Assembly: GCF_036577625.1 (NCBI RefSeq) | Contig: NZ_JARBDC010000008.1 | Location: forward strand, 1 to 64,000 | DNA length: 64,000 nucleotides | Source: Paenibacillus_AB sp036577625 | Lineage (GTDB): Bacteria > Bacillota > Bacilli > Paenibacillales > NBRC-103111 | Reading direction: 5' to 3' | Shown: one piece after another, positions 53,544 to 62,333 of the stretch | How the letters are laid out: each line of letters starts with the position of its first letter | How positions within the stretch are numbered: position 1 is the first letter of the stretch | Program-made: the position numbers and the translations under genes | Notes under the pieces: generated by a model | What the model saw: only the letters and a program-made list of their open reading frames with translations | The model's database searches: none | What the model was told of the DNA's origin: nothing

Positions 53544-54583
53544 GTTCTCTTTCCTCCTTCGTTTCCGGCCGCATGATGGGCGGCCGCGATTTCCCGCAGC
53601 GTCAGCTTGAGCGAGTCGCAGCCGTCCTGCAGCGTCGACTGCTCGATCGGCCGGCCCGCCGCAAGGCAATCGAGAAAATAGCGCAGCTCGTTGTAATAGC
53701 CGCCCAGGCTGGAAATGTTGCCGCCGCTGTCGCCGTCGCCGGCTGCGGGCGTAGACGCCTCCGGCTTCGGCTCGATGACGCCGCCGCCCGCTTCGTAAAT
53801 GCGCAGCGACGGATCGGCGGCCGAGCTGAACACGACCGTCGCCCGCTCGAAGCTGACCCGGTACGCCATCTCGAACGGAAACGTTTCGGGGTAATCCCAT
53901 CCCCCTTCGAGCGAAACGACCGCGTCGCCGTACCGGTACAAGCTGAAAATATGTCCGTTCGCCCCATCCCGCGAAACCGTTTCCGCTACGAGCCGGTCCG
54001 GTTCGCCCAGCAGCGAGCGGACGAAGTCGACGTCGTGCACGTGCAGATCGAGCGCGGCCGAGCCGCTTTTGGCCGGATCGTGCAGCCAGCCGTTCCAAGC
54101 CCAGCCGGGTCTCGGACTGATCCGTTTGAATACCCCCGACAGCAGCCGCCCGTAGACGCCGCTGTCCTTGAGCCGCTTCAGCTCCGTATATTCCGGCCAG
54201 AAGCGGATGCATTGGCCGACCATCGCCTGCGCGCCGGTTTCGCGCTGCAGGGCGAGAAGCGTCTCCGCTTCGCTTTCGGTCAAGCATACCGGCTTCTCGA
54301 CGAATACGTCGAACCCGTTTTTCATCGCCGAAGCGGCCGTTTCGAAATGCAAATGGGTCGGCAGGCAAATGTCGACCGCGTTCACGTCCGCTTCCCGCAT
54401 CAGCGCCTCCGCCGACGCATAAACGTCCGCTCCAAGCTTGCCCGCCAGCTTGGCCGCTTTGGCCGGATCGTCGTCCGCGACGGCCGTTACGCGGAAATCG
54501 TCCCGGCCGCCCGCCAGCGCTTCGTAGCACGAGGCGTGCATCGCGCCCATGAAGCCCGCTCCGATCAAACCGATTTTGATCAT
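53540..54583 (-). CDS. Gfo/Idh/MocA family oxidoreductase
   Basis: A 347-residue NAD(P)-dependent dehydrogenase with Rossmann motif GLIGAGFMGAMH, family EKPVCLT motif near residue 100, and the HVHDVDF segment with the usual catalytic His/Asp pair. It is coupled by ATGA overlaps to genes on both sides. AAGGAG lies seven bases before ATG 54583. It is a paralogue of the gene at 1783-2769. Confidence 0.88.
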   Translation of the reverse strand: MIKIGLIGAGFMGAMHASCYEALAGGRDDFRVTAVADDDPAKAAKLAGKLGADVYASAEALMREADVNAVDICLPTHLHFETAASAMKNGFDVFVEKPVCLTESEAETLLALQRETGAQAMVGQCIRFWPEYTELKRLKDSGVYGRLLSGVFKRISPRPGWAWNGWLHDPAKSGSAALDLHVHDVDFVRSLLGEPDRLVAETVSRDGANGHIFSLYRYGDAVVSLEGGWDYPETFPFEMAYRVSFERATVVFSSAADPSLRIYEAGGGVIEPKPEASTPAAGDGDSGGNISSLGGYYNELRYFLDCLAAGRPIEQSTLQDGCDSLKLTLREIAAAHHAAGNEGGKRT

Positions 54584-55443
54584 GCCGATTCTCCTTCCGT
54601 ACGTGTTCTTCCGAGTATCGCATCCATCGCGCCCGACGTATTGAACACGATCTGCTCGGGATAATGGCGGTAAGGGGGGATCATTTCGGCGATCGCGTAG
54701 CCGGAATACCCGACCTCCCGCAGCTTCTCCGTCACGAGCGGAAAATCGACGTCGCCGGCGAGCAAATCGACGAACGCGGACAGCCCCGCGCCGCTGCGGC
54801 GAAAATCTTTGAAATGCACCTTCTTGATGCGCCGGTTCAAAATTTTGATCCAATGCTCGGGATAGCCGGTCAGCACCGTATTGCCGACATCGAGATAAGC
54901 GCCGACGAAGTCCGATCCGATACTGTCGAGGAACGTTCGCATTTCGAGCGGCGACAGCAAAAACTTGTTCCACACGTTCTCGACGCCGATCGCCACGTTT
55001 GCCGCTTCGGCTTCGGAGGCGAGCGCCGTCAGCGCCTCCAGCGCATTGTCGTAGGCGACGTCGTAATCGGTGACGGCCGAGCCTGGAATAAAATCGACGC
55101 CGACCGCGCCCGGCACGACGAGAATCGTATCCGCCCTCAGCTCGAAGGCGACCTCGAGCTGCCGCTTCACGATATCGCCCGCTTTGCTCCGCACGGACTT
55201 GTCGGAACTCGTCAGCGGATACGTCCACCCGAGCCCGGAGGCGAGGCTTGCGATGTCGAGCCCTTCCGAATCGGCGATACGGCGCAATTCCGCAATTTCC
55301 CGCGCGCCGCTTTCCAGACTGAGCGGGCCCGTTTCCGCCAGCGCCAGCTCGATGCCGTCGAAGCCGGCCCGCCTCGCCAGCTTCATGCACGCCGCCGCGG
55401 ACATCCCGTCCGGAAACGACCATTGGTTGATTCCTTTTTTCAC
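54580..55443 (-). CDS. Sugar phosphate isomerase/epimerase (TIM barrel)
   Basis: A 287-residue xylose-isomerase-like barrel. It starts MKKGINQWSFPDG and has metal-ligand segments GVENVWNKF, GAYLDVGNT and KVHFKDF. It isomerises or dehydrates an unknown sugar acid or inositol. First gene of the operon. GTG 55443 lies 11 bases after AGGGAG. It is divergent from an AraC-type regulator. Confidence 0.85.
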   Translation of the reverse strand: MKKGINQWSFPDGMSAAACMKLARRAGFDGIELALAETGPLSLESGAREIAELRRIADSEGLDIASLASGLGWTYPLTSSDKSVRSKAGDIVKRQLEVAFELRADTILVVPGAVGVDFIPGSAVTDYDVAYDNALEALTALASEAEAANVAIGVENVWNKFLLSPLEMRTFLDSIGSDFVGAYLDVGNTVLTGYPEHWIKILNRRIKKVHFKDFRRSGAGLSAFVDLLAGDVDFPLVTEKLREVGYSGYAIAEMIPPYRHYPEQIVFNTSGAMDAILGRTRTEGESA

Positions 55444-55624
55444 TTTGCCGTCAGCTCCCTTCCGACGATATCGCTTTCATCGTACCGATTCGCGCGCCCG
55501 ATTGCTTTACCGAAACCAACCGAATATTTAGCAATTTTTCCGCAAGCGGCTTTCCCGGCTTGCCGATTTCGACTAAGATGAGAGTACCAGCAATCGATTG
55601 CAAAAGGCGGAGGGGAGCGGACGC

Positions 55625-56515
55625 ATGCAATTCGTGAAAACCGAGCTGCAAACCGCATTCGCGGTGACCGACTTGATTTCGCTGCACTATTTCGAATTTG
55701 CCAAAGATTTCGTGTTCGAGGGGGAGGCGCACGACTTTTGGGAGCTGCTTTACGTCGACAAGGGCGAAATCGAGGTGATGGCCGATTCGGTCGGCTACGT
55801 GCTGAAGCAGGGCGATCTGCTGTTCCATAAGCCGAACGAATTTCATTCCGTCTGGGCGAACCGCAAAATCGGACCGAACGTGATCGTCGTCTGCTTCGAA
55901 TGCCGCTCCCCCGCCATGAGCCGGTTCGAAAACGGCTTGTACTGCCTGACCGATTACGAACGCAACTTGATCGCGCAAATCGTCAAATGCGGCTTCGCCG
56001 CCTATTATCCGCCGTTCGACCATCCGACCGTTCACGACCTCGTCCGCCGGGACGACGCCCCGTTCGGCTGCGAGCAGCTGCTGCGCTGCCATCTGGAGCT
56101 GCTGCTGCTCAGCCTGGCGACGCGCGACGGGGAGTCGGCCGCCGCTTCGAACCGGCTGTCGTCGACCGCGAAGGAGCGCAGCGAGGACGAGCTGGTGAAG
56201 CGGACGATCGCCTACATGGAGGAACGGCTGTCCGGCAGCCTGACGCTGGAGGAGCTGTGCGCCCGGTTTCACGTCGGGCAATCCCGCCTCAGCGCGCTGT
56301 TCAAAGACAAGCTCGGCATGAGCGTCATGAAGACGTACAAAAACTTGAAAATCGAACGGGCGAAATTGCTGATCCGCGAGGAGAAATACAATATGACCGA
56401 GCTCGCCGAAATGCTGGGCTACAGCAGCATCCATACGTTTTCGCGCCATTTCAAGACGGCCGCCGACATGACGCCGACCGAATACGCGAAGACGGTGAAG
56501 GCGCGTATGCGGTAA
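55625..56515 (+). CDS. AraC family transcriptional regulator
   Basis: A 296-residue regulator with a cupin-like sensing domain (about 1-130; LLYVDKGEIEVMADSVGYVLKQGDLLFHKPNEFH) and two C-terminal HTH motifs (about 195-295; LTLEELCARFHVGQSRLSALFKDKLG). It probably activates the divergent sugar operon in response to its substrate. GGAGGGGAG lies seven bases before ATG 55625. The 181-base gap between them likely holds both promoters. Confidence 0.88.
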   Translation: MQFVKTELQTAFAVTDLISLHYFEFAKDFVFEGEAHDFWELLYVDKGEIEVMADSVGYVLKQGDLLFHKPNEFHSVWANRKIGPNVIVVCFECRSPAMSRFENGLYCLTDYERNLIAQIVKCGFAAYYPPFDHPTVHDLVRRDDAPFGCEQLLRCHLELLLLSLATRDGESAAASNRLSSTAKERSEDELVKRTIAYMEERLSGSLTLEELCARFHVGQSRLSALFKDKLGMSVMKTYKNLKIERAKLLIREEKYNMTELAEMLGYSSIHTFSRHFKTAADMTPTEYAKTVKARMR

Positions 56516-56537
56516 CATATAACGGAGGGGATCGTAT

Positions 56538-56609
56538 TGAAAAAATTGTTGATCGGAATAAAACCGGCAGCCCTCGAAAGGAAGGCTGCCGGTTTTTCGC
56601 CGTTTTAAA
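56538..56609 (+). other. Short orphan reading frame with a ribosome site
   Basis: GGAGGGG precedes TTG 56538 by six bases, and the frame reads MKKLLIGIKPAAL... for 23 codons through the downstream terminator to a TAA near 56607. It looks like the leftover 5' end of a lost gene. Translation is doubtful. Confidence 0.3.
56560..56597. terminator. Bidirectional terminator between araC-type and fsa genes
   Basis: A 13-bp stem (AAAACCGGCAGCC / GGCTGCCGGTTTT) with T5. Confidence 0.88.
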
Positions 56610-57264
56610 ATTTGCTCAGGTTGGCGCTTTCCCAATCGGCCGTAAACTTGGCGATGCCTTGATCGGTAAGCGGATGCTTCGTCATCTGCTCGATGACCTT
56701 ATACGGTACGGTCGCGATATGGGCTCCCGCGAGCGCGGATTCGATAAAATGGGCGGAGTGCCGGACGCTGGCCGCGATAATTTCCGTTGCCAACCCGTGG
56801 ATTTGGAAAATGTCGCTTACCTCGCGCACGAGGTTCATGCCGATCTGATTCACGTCGTCCAGACGTCCGATAAACGGCGATACGTAAGTCGCCCCCGCAC
56901 GGGCCGCGAGCAAAGCTTGCGTCGAGCTGAAAATGAGCGTCACGTTCGTCTTGATGCCGGCGTCGGCCAGCTGCTTCGTCGCCTTCAACCCGTCGACGGT
57001 CATCGGAACTTTTACGACGATGTTCGGGCTGATCGCGGCCAGCTTCTTCCCTTGCTCGACCATCTCGTTCGCCTGCAGGCTGATCACTTCCGCGCTGATC
57101 GGGATTTCGCTACCGACGATCGCGATAATTTCCTTCAGCGTCGCGAAAAAATCTTTGCCTTCCTTTGCGATCAAGGACGGATTCGTCGTAATGCCCGACA
57201 AAACGCCCAATTCGTGGGCGGCGCGAATTTCCTCGACGTTGGCCGTATCGATAAATATTTTCAA
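56605..57264 (-). CDS. fsa: Fructose-6-phosphate aldolase / small transaldolase
   Basis: A 219-residue class I aldolase of the TalC/FSA group. It starts MKIFIDTANVEEIR, with the Schiff-base Lys85 in NIVVKVPMT and phosphate-site strands SGITTNPSLI and YVSPFIGR. FSA and small transaldolase activities cannot be told apart by sequence alone. TTG 57264 is preferred, five bases after GGGGTGA, because it gives the standard N-terminus; GTG 57273 is the alternative. Confidence 0.88.
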   Translation of the reverse strand: MKIFIDTANVEEIRAAHELGVLSGITTNPSLIAKEGKDFFATLKEIIAIVGSEIPISAEVISLQANEMVEQGKKLAAISPNIVVKVPMTVDGLKATKQLADAGIKTNVTLIFSSTQALLAARAGATYVSPFIGRLDDVNQIGMNLVREVSDIFQIHGLATEIIAASVRHSAHFIESALAGAHIATVPYKVIEQMTKHPLTDQGIAKFTADWESANLSKF

Positions 57265-57313
57265 AATCGTCACCCCGTATGTACGTGATAGATGGTATTA
57301 TGTCCGGAAACAA

Positions 57314-57515
57314 CAAAAAACCCGCATATGCCGTCCGATTCTCATGTTTCAAACCCGCTCTCGCAGGTGGGTGTCCGCAGTCGCCTTTTTGAAGTCCCCT
57401 TTTGAGGGCGTGTCAGCCGGGCGAACGATAATAGGACTCCCTAGAAACATTCATTGGTTCAAAACAATCGAAAATCGTGACGAACATCGCAGGATGTCTT
57501 CTGTTGTGTATGATA
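57314..57515 (-). ncRNA. ssrS: 6S RNA
   Basis: A gene-free stretch with a good promoter, a hairpin-rich body and a T6 terminator, giving about 200 nt. The ends pair: CCUGCG with UGCGGG, then after a small internal loop UCGUC with GACGG. The 3' arm carries GACACCCACCUGC-GAGA-GCGGGU, then GUUUGAAAC and GGACGGCAU, matching the layout of 6S RNA (E. coli CACCUU...GGGUUCAAGG...GGCGGCAU). 6S RNA binds sigma-70-type RNA polymerase in stationary phase. The fsa gene follows 50 bases downstream. Identified by eye, no covariance search. Confidence 0.72.
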
Positions 57516-57521
57516 TTGATT

Positions 57522-57550
57522 ATTATAGGCTTATTATTCGCAAAAGTAAA
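57522..57550 (-). promoter_or_regulatory. Sigma-A promoter of the 6S RNA
   Basis: Minus strand: -35 TTTACT (57550-57545), 17-base spacer, -10 TATAAT (57527-57522). The predicted start is near 57515. Confidence 0.7.
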
Positions 57551-57599
57551 CCGTCCGCGAAAGTTTTGGATGGATGCCCGACCAATTTGGGCCAATGCG

Positions 57600-58481
57600 T
57601 CAATCCGCGTTCTTCTTGTCGCCCGGTTCGGGCTGCTCGGCCGGCTTCGCGTTCTCGGCCGGCTGGCCTTCCGGCAAAGCGGCTTGCCCCCGATCCGCAT
57701 GCTTGTCGGCACGCTTGTCCCCGTCTTCGCGGTCGCCTTCGGCGGCTTCCTCGGCCGATTTCGCTTCCTCTTCCTCCTTTTTCTCGGACAACGTTTTCAT
57801 CCGGTCGAAAATGCGGTAAAACGCCCAGAACGAAACGAACGCCATGAGGCTGCCCATAAAAAACGGAATGAGAAACGTAAAATGGTACAGGCTGACGTAC
57901 ACGATAACGCCGTTCGCGACGAGCAAAAACACCGTCATGACCGGGTTGCCGATCGTGATGAGAAACGAATTTTTCAATATTTGCCAAAACTTCATGTGAA
58001 AGTGAACCATGATCGAGAAAAAGTGAAGCACGGCCGCCATCAGGATGAAGGCCAGGACGATGAACAAGATGGACAGCAGACTAAGCGCCCCCGACTGGCG
58101 CAAATAAAACGTATAGTTGACGTACATGACGGAGGCGAGCACGACGAAAAACAACCCGCCGAGCATGCTTTGCAAGTAATTTTCCTTATAGCCGCGAAAA
58201 TACGTTTTAAAGAGCGGAACGTCCACATCGCCGGTGACCCATTTGCGGGCGACCGAAAACATCGCGGCCGTCGCCGGAAACAGCGTGAACGGGGATACGA
58301 TCGCGATGAGCACGATCGACTGCCGTATATAGGCGACCGATTCCGTGGCGGCGATCAGTCCGGCCAGCGTCAAATAAAAAAACGGTATCGAAAGAATCAC
58401 CCACAGCACGTTGATGACCGAAAAACGCATGATCCATTCCGATATCCGATAGAGTCCACCCATCAATCCGCGAAATTCCAA
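57600..58481 (-). CDS. YesL family (DUF624) membrane protein
   Basis: A 293-residue protein with about five to six membrane helices and a highly charged C-terminal tail (about 220-293) of Glu/Lys and Pro/Ala repeats. The DUF624 signature is MGGLYRISEWIMRFSVINVLW. YesL proteins usually sit beside carbohydrate ABC transporters; none is here. TTG 58481 lies eight bases after GGAGGAGG; ATG 58463 is an alternative. Confidence 0.85.
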   Translation of the reverse strand: MEFRGLMGGLYRISEWIMRFSVINVLWVILSIPFFYLTLAGLIAATESVAYIRQSIVLIAIVSPFTLFPATAAMFSVARKWVTGDVDVPLFKTYFRGYKENYLQSMLGGLFFVVLASVMYVNYTFYLRQSGALSLLSILFIVLAFILMAAVLHFFSIMVHFHMKFWQILKNSFLITIGNPVMTVFLLVANGVIVYVSLYHFTFLIPFFMGSLMAFVSFWAFYRIFDRMKTLSEKKEEEEAKSAEEAAEGDREDGDKRADKHADRGQAALPEGQPAENAKPAEQPEPGDKKNAD

Positions 58482-58626
58482 CCTGAAGTCCTCCTCCGAA
58501 AACGCGCTTCTTTCCTCGCCGTTCGCTTACCTTCTAATATACTATGATATGTCCCAAAAGAAAAGCAAACCGGCCGGGGCGCGGCCGGCAAGAAAACGCC
58601 GCGAAGCAGTAAGCGGCCTTTGGAAA

Positions 58627-58656
58627 GAAAAAAAGCCTGCCGATTGCCGGCAGGCT
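58627..58656 (-). terminator. Terminator of cshA
   Basis: A 9-bp stem (AGCCTGCCG / CGGCAGGCT), then T7 on the minus strand, 20 bases past the stop. Confidence 0.88.
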
Positions 58657-58675
58657 CTGTTTTTTCCAATACCGA

Positions 58676-60250
58676 TCAGGTGTTGACGAATTCCGAATTG
58701 CTGCCTTGCTTGCGGGAATCGTCGTATTTCCGGCTGCCGCGGTCGCCGTCGCGGTAGTTGCGTTCGCGATCTTCGCGATAGCCGCCGTAACCGCCACGCC
58801 CGTCGCGGCGTCCGCGATCGCCGTAAGGACGGTCGCCGCCTCGGCGATAGCCGCCTTGGCCGCCGTCGCGAACGTAGGAGCCGGGCATTTTGCGTCCGGA
58901 GCTGCGAATGTCCGGGCGACGTTTTTTCGCGCGAAGCGGGTCTTCCGGCGTGAGCTCGATTTCCACGTCTTTCTTGTCGCCGGTCAGCAGCTTCAGCGCC
59001 GAGGCGAGCAGTTGGACGGAATCGTACTGCTCCAGCAGTTGAATGGCAATGCCTTTAAATTCGTTGAAGGTGTCCTGATTGACGACTTCGATGACGCGTT
59101 CCGCCGTTACGCGCTGCTTCCCTTCGATCGCCTCCGCCAGGCTCGGCAGCGGCTTCCGCGGAATGCGATGGCGCGTCACTTTCTCGATGAAGTGCAGATG
59201 GTCGATCTCGCGCGGCGTGACGAACGTCCATGCGGCGCCTTCGCGGCCCGCGCGGCCGGTACGGCCGATCCGGTGCACGTAGCTTTCCGGGTCTTGCGGC
59301 AGGTCGAAGTTGACGACGTGCGTGACGCCGGATACGTCGAGTCCGCGCGCGGCGACGTCGGTCGCCACGAGCACGTCGATGCTGCCGTCGCGGAATTTGC
59401 GCATGACGTTATCGCGCTGGTTTTGCGACAGGTCGCCGTGCAGGCCTTCGGCCGAATAGCCGCGCTTCTGCAGCGCCTCGGACAGCTCGTCGACGCGGCG
59501 CTTCGTCCGGCCGAATACGATGGCGAGCTCCGGCGATTCCATGTCGAGCAGGCGGGAGAGCGCCTCGAACTTTTGCTTTTCGTGAACTTCGATGTACGAC
59601 TGGGCGATCAGCGGAGCGCTCACCTGCTTCGGAATGACCGACACGTGCTCCGGCTCGTTCAGGAACTGCTTCGCCAGCCGCTTGATGTTTTCCGGCATCG
59701 TCGCCGAGAACAGCATCGTATGCCTTTCCGACGGAACGAGCTGCAAAATCGATTGGATGTCGTCCATGAAGCCCATATCGAGCATTTCGTCGGCTTCGTC
59801 GAGGACGACGGTATTGACGTTGTCCAGCTTGATCGTTTTCCGGTTAATATGGTCGAGAAGCCGGCCCGGCGTGCCGATAATGATTTGCGGCTTTTTCTTC
59901 AGCGCGCGAATTTGCTTCACGATATCTTGACCGCCGTAGATCGGCAGCGAACGAATGCCTTTGAACCGGCCGAGCTTGCCGATTTCTTCGGCAACCTGAA
60001 TGGCAAGCTCCCGCGTCGGACACATGATGAGGGCGACGATTTTTTCTTCCGAAGGCTCGATCCGGCTGACGAGCGGAATGCCGAATGCGGCGGTTTTCCC
60101 CGTCCCCGTCTGCGCCTGTCCGATCAAATCTTTCCCCTCGAGGGCAAGCGGAATCGTTTTTTCCTGAATCGGGGTGGACTCTTCGAATCCCATTTCCGTA
60201 ATGGCCCGGACCACTTTCGCGTCCAAACCGAACTCGCTGAATAATTTCAA
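58676..60250 (-). CDS. cshA: DEAD-box RNA helicase CshA
   Basis: A 524-residue helicase of RNA decay and ribosome assembly. Motifs in order: Q motif (GFEESTPIQ), I AQTGTGKT, Ia PTRELA, II DEAD, III SAT, V ARGLD and VI HRIGRTGR. A dimerisation region follows, then an RNA-binding tail (about 455-510) of Arg/Gly/Tyr-rich repeats. TTG 60250 has AAGGAG nine bases upstream. A -10 TATGAT near 60470 suggests a leader of about 210 nt, as in cold-induced helicase genes. Confidence 0.94.
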   Translation of the reverse strand: MKLFSEFGLDAKVVRAITEMGFEESTPIQEKTIPLALEGKDLIGQAQTGTGKTAAFGIPLVSRIEPSEEKIVALIMCPTRELAIQVAEEIGKLGRFKGIRSLPIYGGQDIVKQIRALKKKPQIIIGTPGRLLDHINRKTIKLDNVNTVVLDEADEMLDMGFMDDIQSILQLVPSERHTMLFSATMPENIKRLAKQFLNEPEHVSVIPKQVSAPLIAQSYIEVHEKQKFEALSRLLDMESPELAIVFGRTKRRVDELSEALQKRGYSAEGLHGDLSQNQRDNVMRKFRDGSIDVLVATDVAARGLDVSGVTHVVNFDLPQDPESYVHRIGRTGRAGREGAAWTFVTPREIDHLHFIEKVTRHRIPRKPLPSLAEAIEGKQRVTAERVIEVVNQDTFNEFKGIAIQLLEQYDSVQLLASALKLLTGDKKDVEIELTPEDPLRAKKRRPDIRSSGRKMPGSYVRDGGQGGYRRGGDRPYGDRGRRDGRGGYGGYREDRERNYRDGDRGSRKYDDSRKQGSNSEFVNT

Positions 60251-60605
60251 ATGGTTCTACTCCTTTTTACTTAGGGTATGCTGGATCCCTGAAAATTTTT
60301 TGATCTACCCTTAAGCGCGACCAGTTCTATCCGATGGTTTAGTATCTCTTTCCTTAGACCCGTTTCATACTGGGGATCATACGGATCCGATCTCTTTATT
60401 GGAAAAGGTATGAGCGGGTACCATCGCCGACTCATTCCATACTCAGCCGAACTTAAGAATATCTTTTATATCATACCATAAATCGAACGACCATTTCCAG
60501 CTTTTTCAGAGGGACAGTCGCGGATTTATTCCCTTCGTCAAGGATGTCCTTCCGGAGCGCGGTTGATACGTTTTGTCGAACATTGTTTTTCCCGCCCGAA
60601 ACCAA

Positions 60606-60634
60606 TTGACGATTGAGCCGTATAACATCATAGT
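60606..60634 (+). promoter_or_regulatory. Promoter of the DUF4178 gene
   Basis: -35 TTGACG (60606-60611), 17-base spacer, -10 CATAGT (60629-60634). The rest of the 60251-60682 gap holds no gene; it is the probable cshA leader on minus. Confidence 0.55.
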
Positions 60635-60682
60635 TAAGGAATGAGCGAAACGTTCGAATCGCAGCAAAGGAGCGATTGTCCC

Positions 60683-61231
60683 ATGTCCATTTTCAAACGA
60701 ATCGGCAATATTATCCGCAGCCATAAAGAGCCGGCCCCTGCCGTTCAATCGACCGTGCCGCCCCTCGAAGGAGCGTCCGTCGGCGATATCGTCAACGTCG
60801 ATTTGGAGGAATTCGTCGTCTCCGGCAAGGTCATTTATTCGGACCGCGGCTTCGCGCCTCACCGGTTCGCCTATTATTTGCAGAGCGGCCGCGACATCCA
60901 CTGTCTCGTCGTCGAGAAAGGACGCAGCTACGACTGCTTCATGTGCCGCTTTCTCGAAGGCGGTCTCGACGATCCGAGCGACGTTCCGACGACGCTCGTG
61001 CTCGACGGCGAAACGACGTACACGCTCGAGCACCAGCGCACCGACCGGACGCAAACGCTCGGCAATACCGATTTTCGCAGCGGCGACGAAGTGATGGTTT
61101 GGCGTTACTTCGCCGACGAGAACGATCACTTTTATTTGCAATGGCAGGACGGAAAATTCGTCGGCATGGTAGGAACGCGCATTCCTACCGGCGAAGTTAA
61201 AATAATGAAATCGACAACCCCCGCCAAGTGA
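60683..61231 (+). CDS. DUF4178 domain-containing protein
   Basis: A 182-residue soluble protein. DUF4178 spans about 30-170 (VGDIVNVDLEEFVVSGKVIYSD...DEVMVWRYFADENDHFYLQW), a beta-rich domain of unknown function. In Bacilli it is often found with DUF4247, DUF350, PspA and speD-like genes; here the DUF4247 gene follows. AAAGGAG lies ten bases before ATG 60683. Confidence 0.82.
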   Translation: MSIFKRIGNIIRSHKEPAPAVQSTVPPLEGASVGDIVNVDLEEFVVSGKVIYSDRGFAPHRFAYYLQSGRDIHCLVVEKGRSYDCFMCRFLEGGLDDPSDVPTTLVLDGETTYTLEHQRTDRTQTLGNTDFRSGDEVMVWRYFADENDHFYLQWQDGKFVGMVGTRIPTGEVKIMKSTTPAK

Positions 61232-61340
61232 CGCAGAGCTTCGAAGCTTCTCGCCGCTTTCGGGAACCCGAACGCCGATCGAAGCGGGTTCCGACGACAG
61301 GGGAACGGAATATATTTTACTTCAGGGGAGTTGAATGTCC

Positions 61341-62201
61341 ATGAAACGTTGGAACCGCTGGGCGGTCTGGATCAGCATGCTCCTCGTCGTCGCCCTGCTG
61401 TCCGGATGCGCGAACGCGGCCAACTACGTCAAAGATTCTTACCCGCTCGTCGATATGGACGGCAAAGGGAAAACGGCGGCCAAAGTGTACGAGGCGGAGG
61501 GCAAGACGGTTCCCGAGGTGGCCAAGGAGCTGGCCGCCCAGGAAAAGCCGCAGGAGACGAGCAAGGAAGACCCGGACCAAATGTTTCTCATTTACGACAA
61601 CCGGGTCGTCAATTTGCAAAAAAATCCGGAGAAGCCTGAAAATACGCTGATCGAAATCGATTCGATCGAATACGCGAAGCAGCATTACGATTCGTCGTTT
61701 CTCGAAGGGTATTTGACGGCGACGCTCGTTCAGTCGATTTTCGGCAACGACTGGTGGGACTCCAGCTATAAAAAATATTCGACGCCGTACAAAGGCTATT
61801 CGATGTCGGGCAAAAGCTCGTCGGCCGCTCCGATATCGAACGACGACAAAAAGCCGACGACGAGCGACCGGACCGGCTCGTTCACGTCCAAAGGGTCCAC
61901 TGCGGCGGGAAGCTCCGCCGCAACCGGCTCGACCGGCTCGAGCGGCAGCTCGAACGCCGGCAAATCGAGCGGCGCCGTCGGCTCGGGAAGCTCGAGCTCG
62001 TCGAGCTCCGGCAGTTCAAGCAGCTCCAGCTCGAGCAAATCGAGCTCCGGCAGCTGGTCGACGTCGTCGTCGTCGAGCTCCTCGATCCGCAAAAACGACG
62101 GCTCGACGCCGTCGTCGACGAAATCGACAAGCAAGCCGTCCACTTCGAACCGCACCGGCAGCTTCTCCAGCAAGAGCAGCAGCGGGGGCAAGAAGCGATA
62201 G
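61341..62201 (+). CDS. DUF4247 lipoprotein with Ser-rich tail
   Basis: A 286-residue lipoprotein with lipobox L-S-G-C near residue 21. The DUF4247 domain spans about 25-150 (YPLVDMDGKG...SSFLEGYLTATLVQSIFGNDWW), then a low-complexity tail of nearly 130 residues, mostly Ser with Gly, Thr and Lys. The tail likely extends into the cell wall. ATG 61341 lies ten bases after GGGGAG; ATG 61335 is only four bases after it. It is 109 bases downstream of the DUF4178 gene and possibly one operon. Confidence 0.82.
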   Translation: MKRWNRWAVWISMLLVVALLSGCANAANYVKDSYPLVDMDGKGKTAAKVYEAEGKTVPEVAKELAAQEKPQETSKEDPDQMFLIYDNRVVNLQKNPEKPENTLIEIDSIEYAKQHYDSSFLEGYLTATLVQSIFGNDWWDSSYKKYSTPYKGYSMSGKSSSAAPISNDDKKPTTSDRTGSFTSKGSTAAGSSAATGSTGSSGSSNAGKSSGAVGSGSSSSSSSGSSSSSSSSKSSSGSWSTSSSSSSSIRKNDGSTPSSTKSTSKPSTSNRTGSFSSKSSSGGKKR

Positions 62202-62213
62202 GCGCGAACGCCC

Positions 62214-62248
62214 GCTCCCCGGACTTCGGTCCGGGGAGCTTTCGTTTT
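62214..62248 (+). terminator. Terminator with UUCG tetraloop
   Basis: A perfect 11-bp stem (GCTCCCCGGAC / GTCCGGGGAGC) closed by C-TTCG-G and followed by TTTCGTTTT. Confidence 0.92.
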
Positions 62249-62333
62249 GCCCGTATCGTCGATGCCGAACCCGGCTCATGTCGTTTGCGACCGCTTCCGT
62301 TTGGCCATACTAGTCGTGAGCGGAGGGAGCGCA

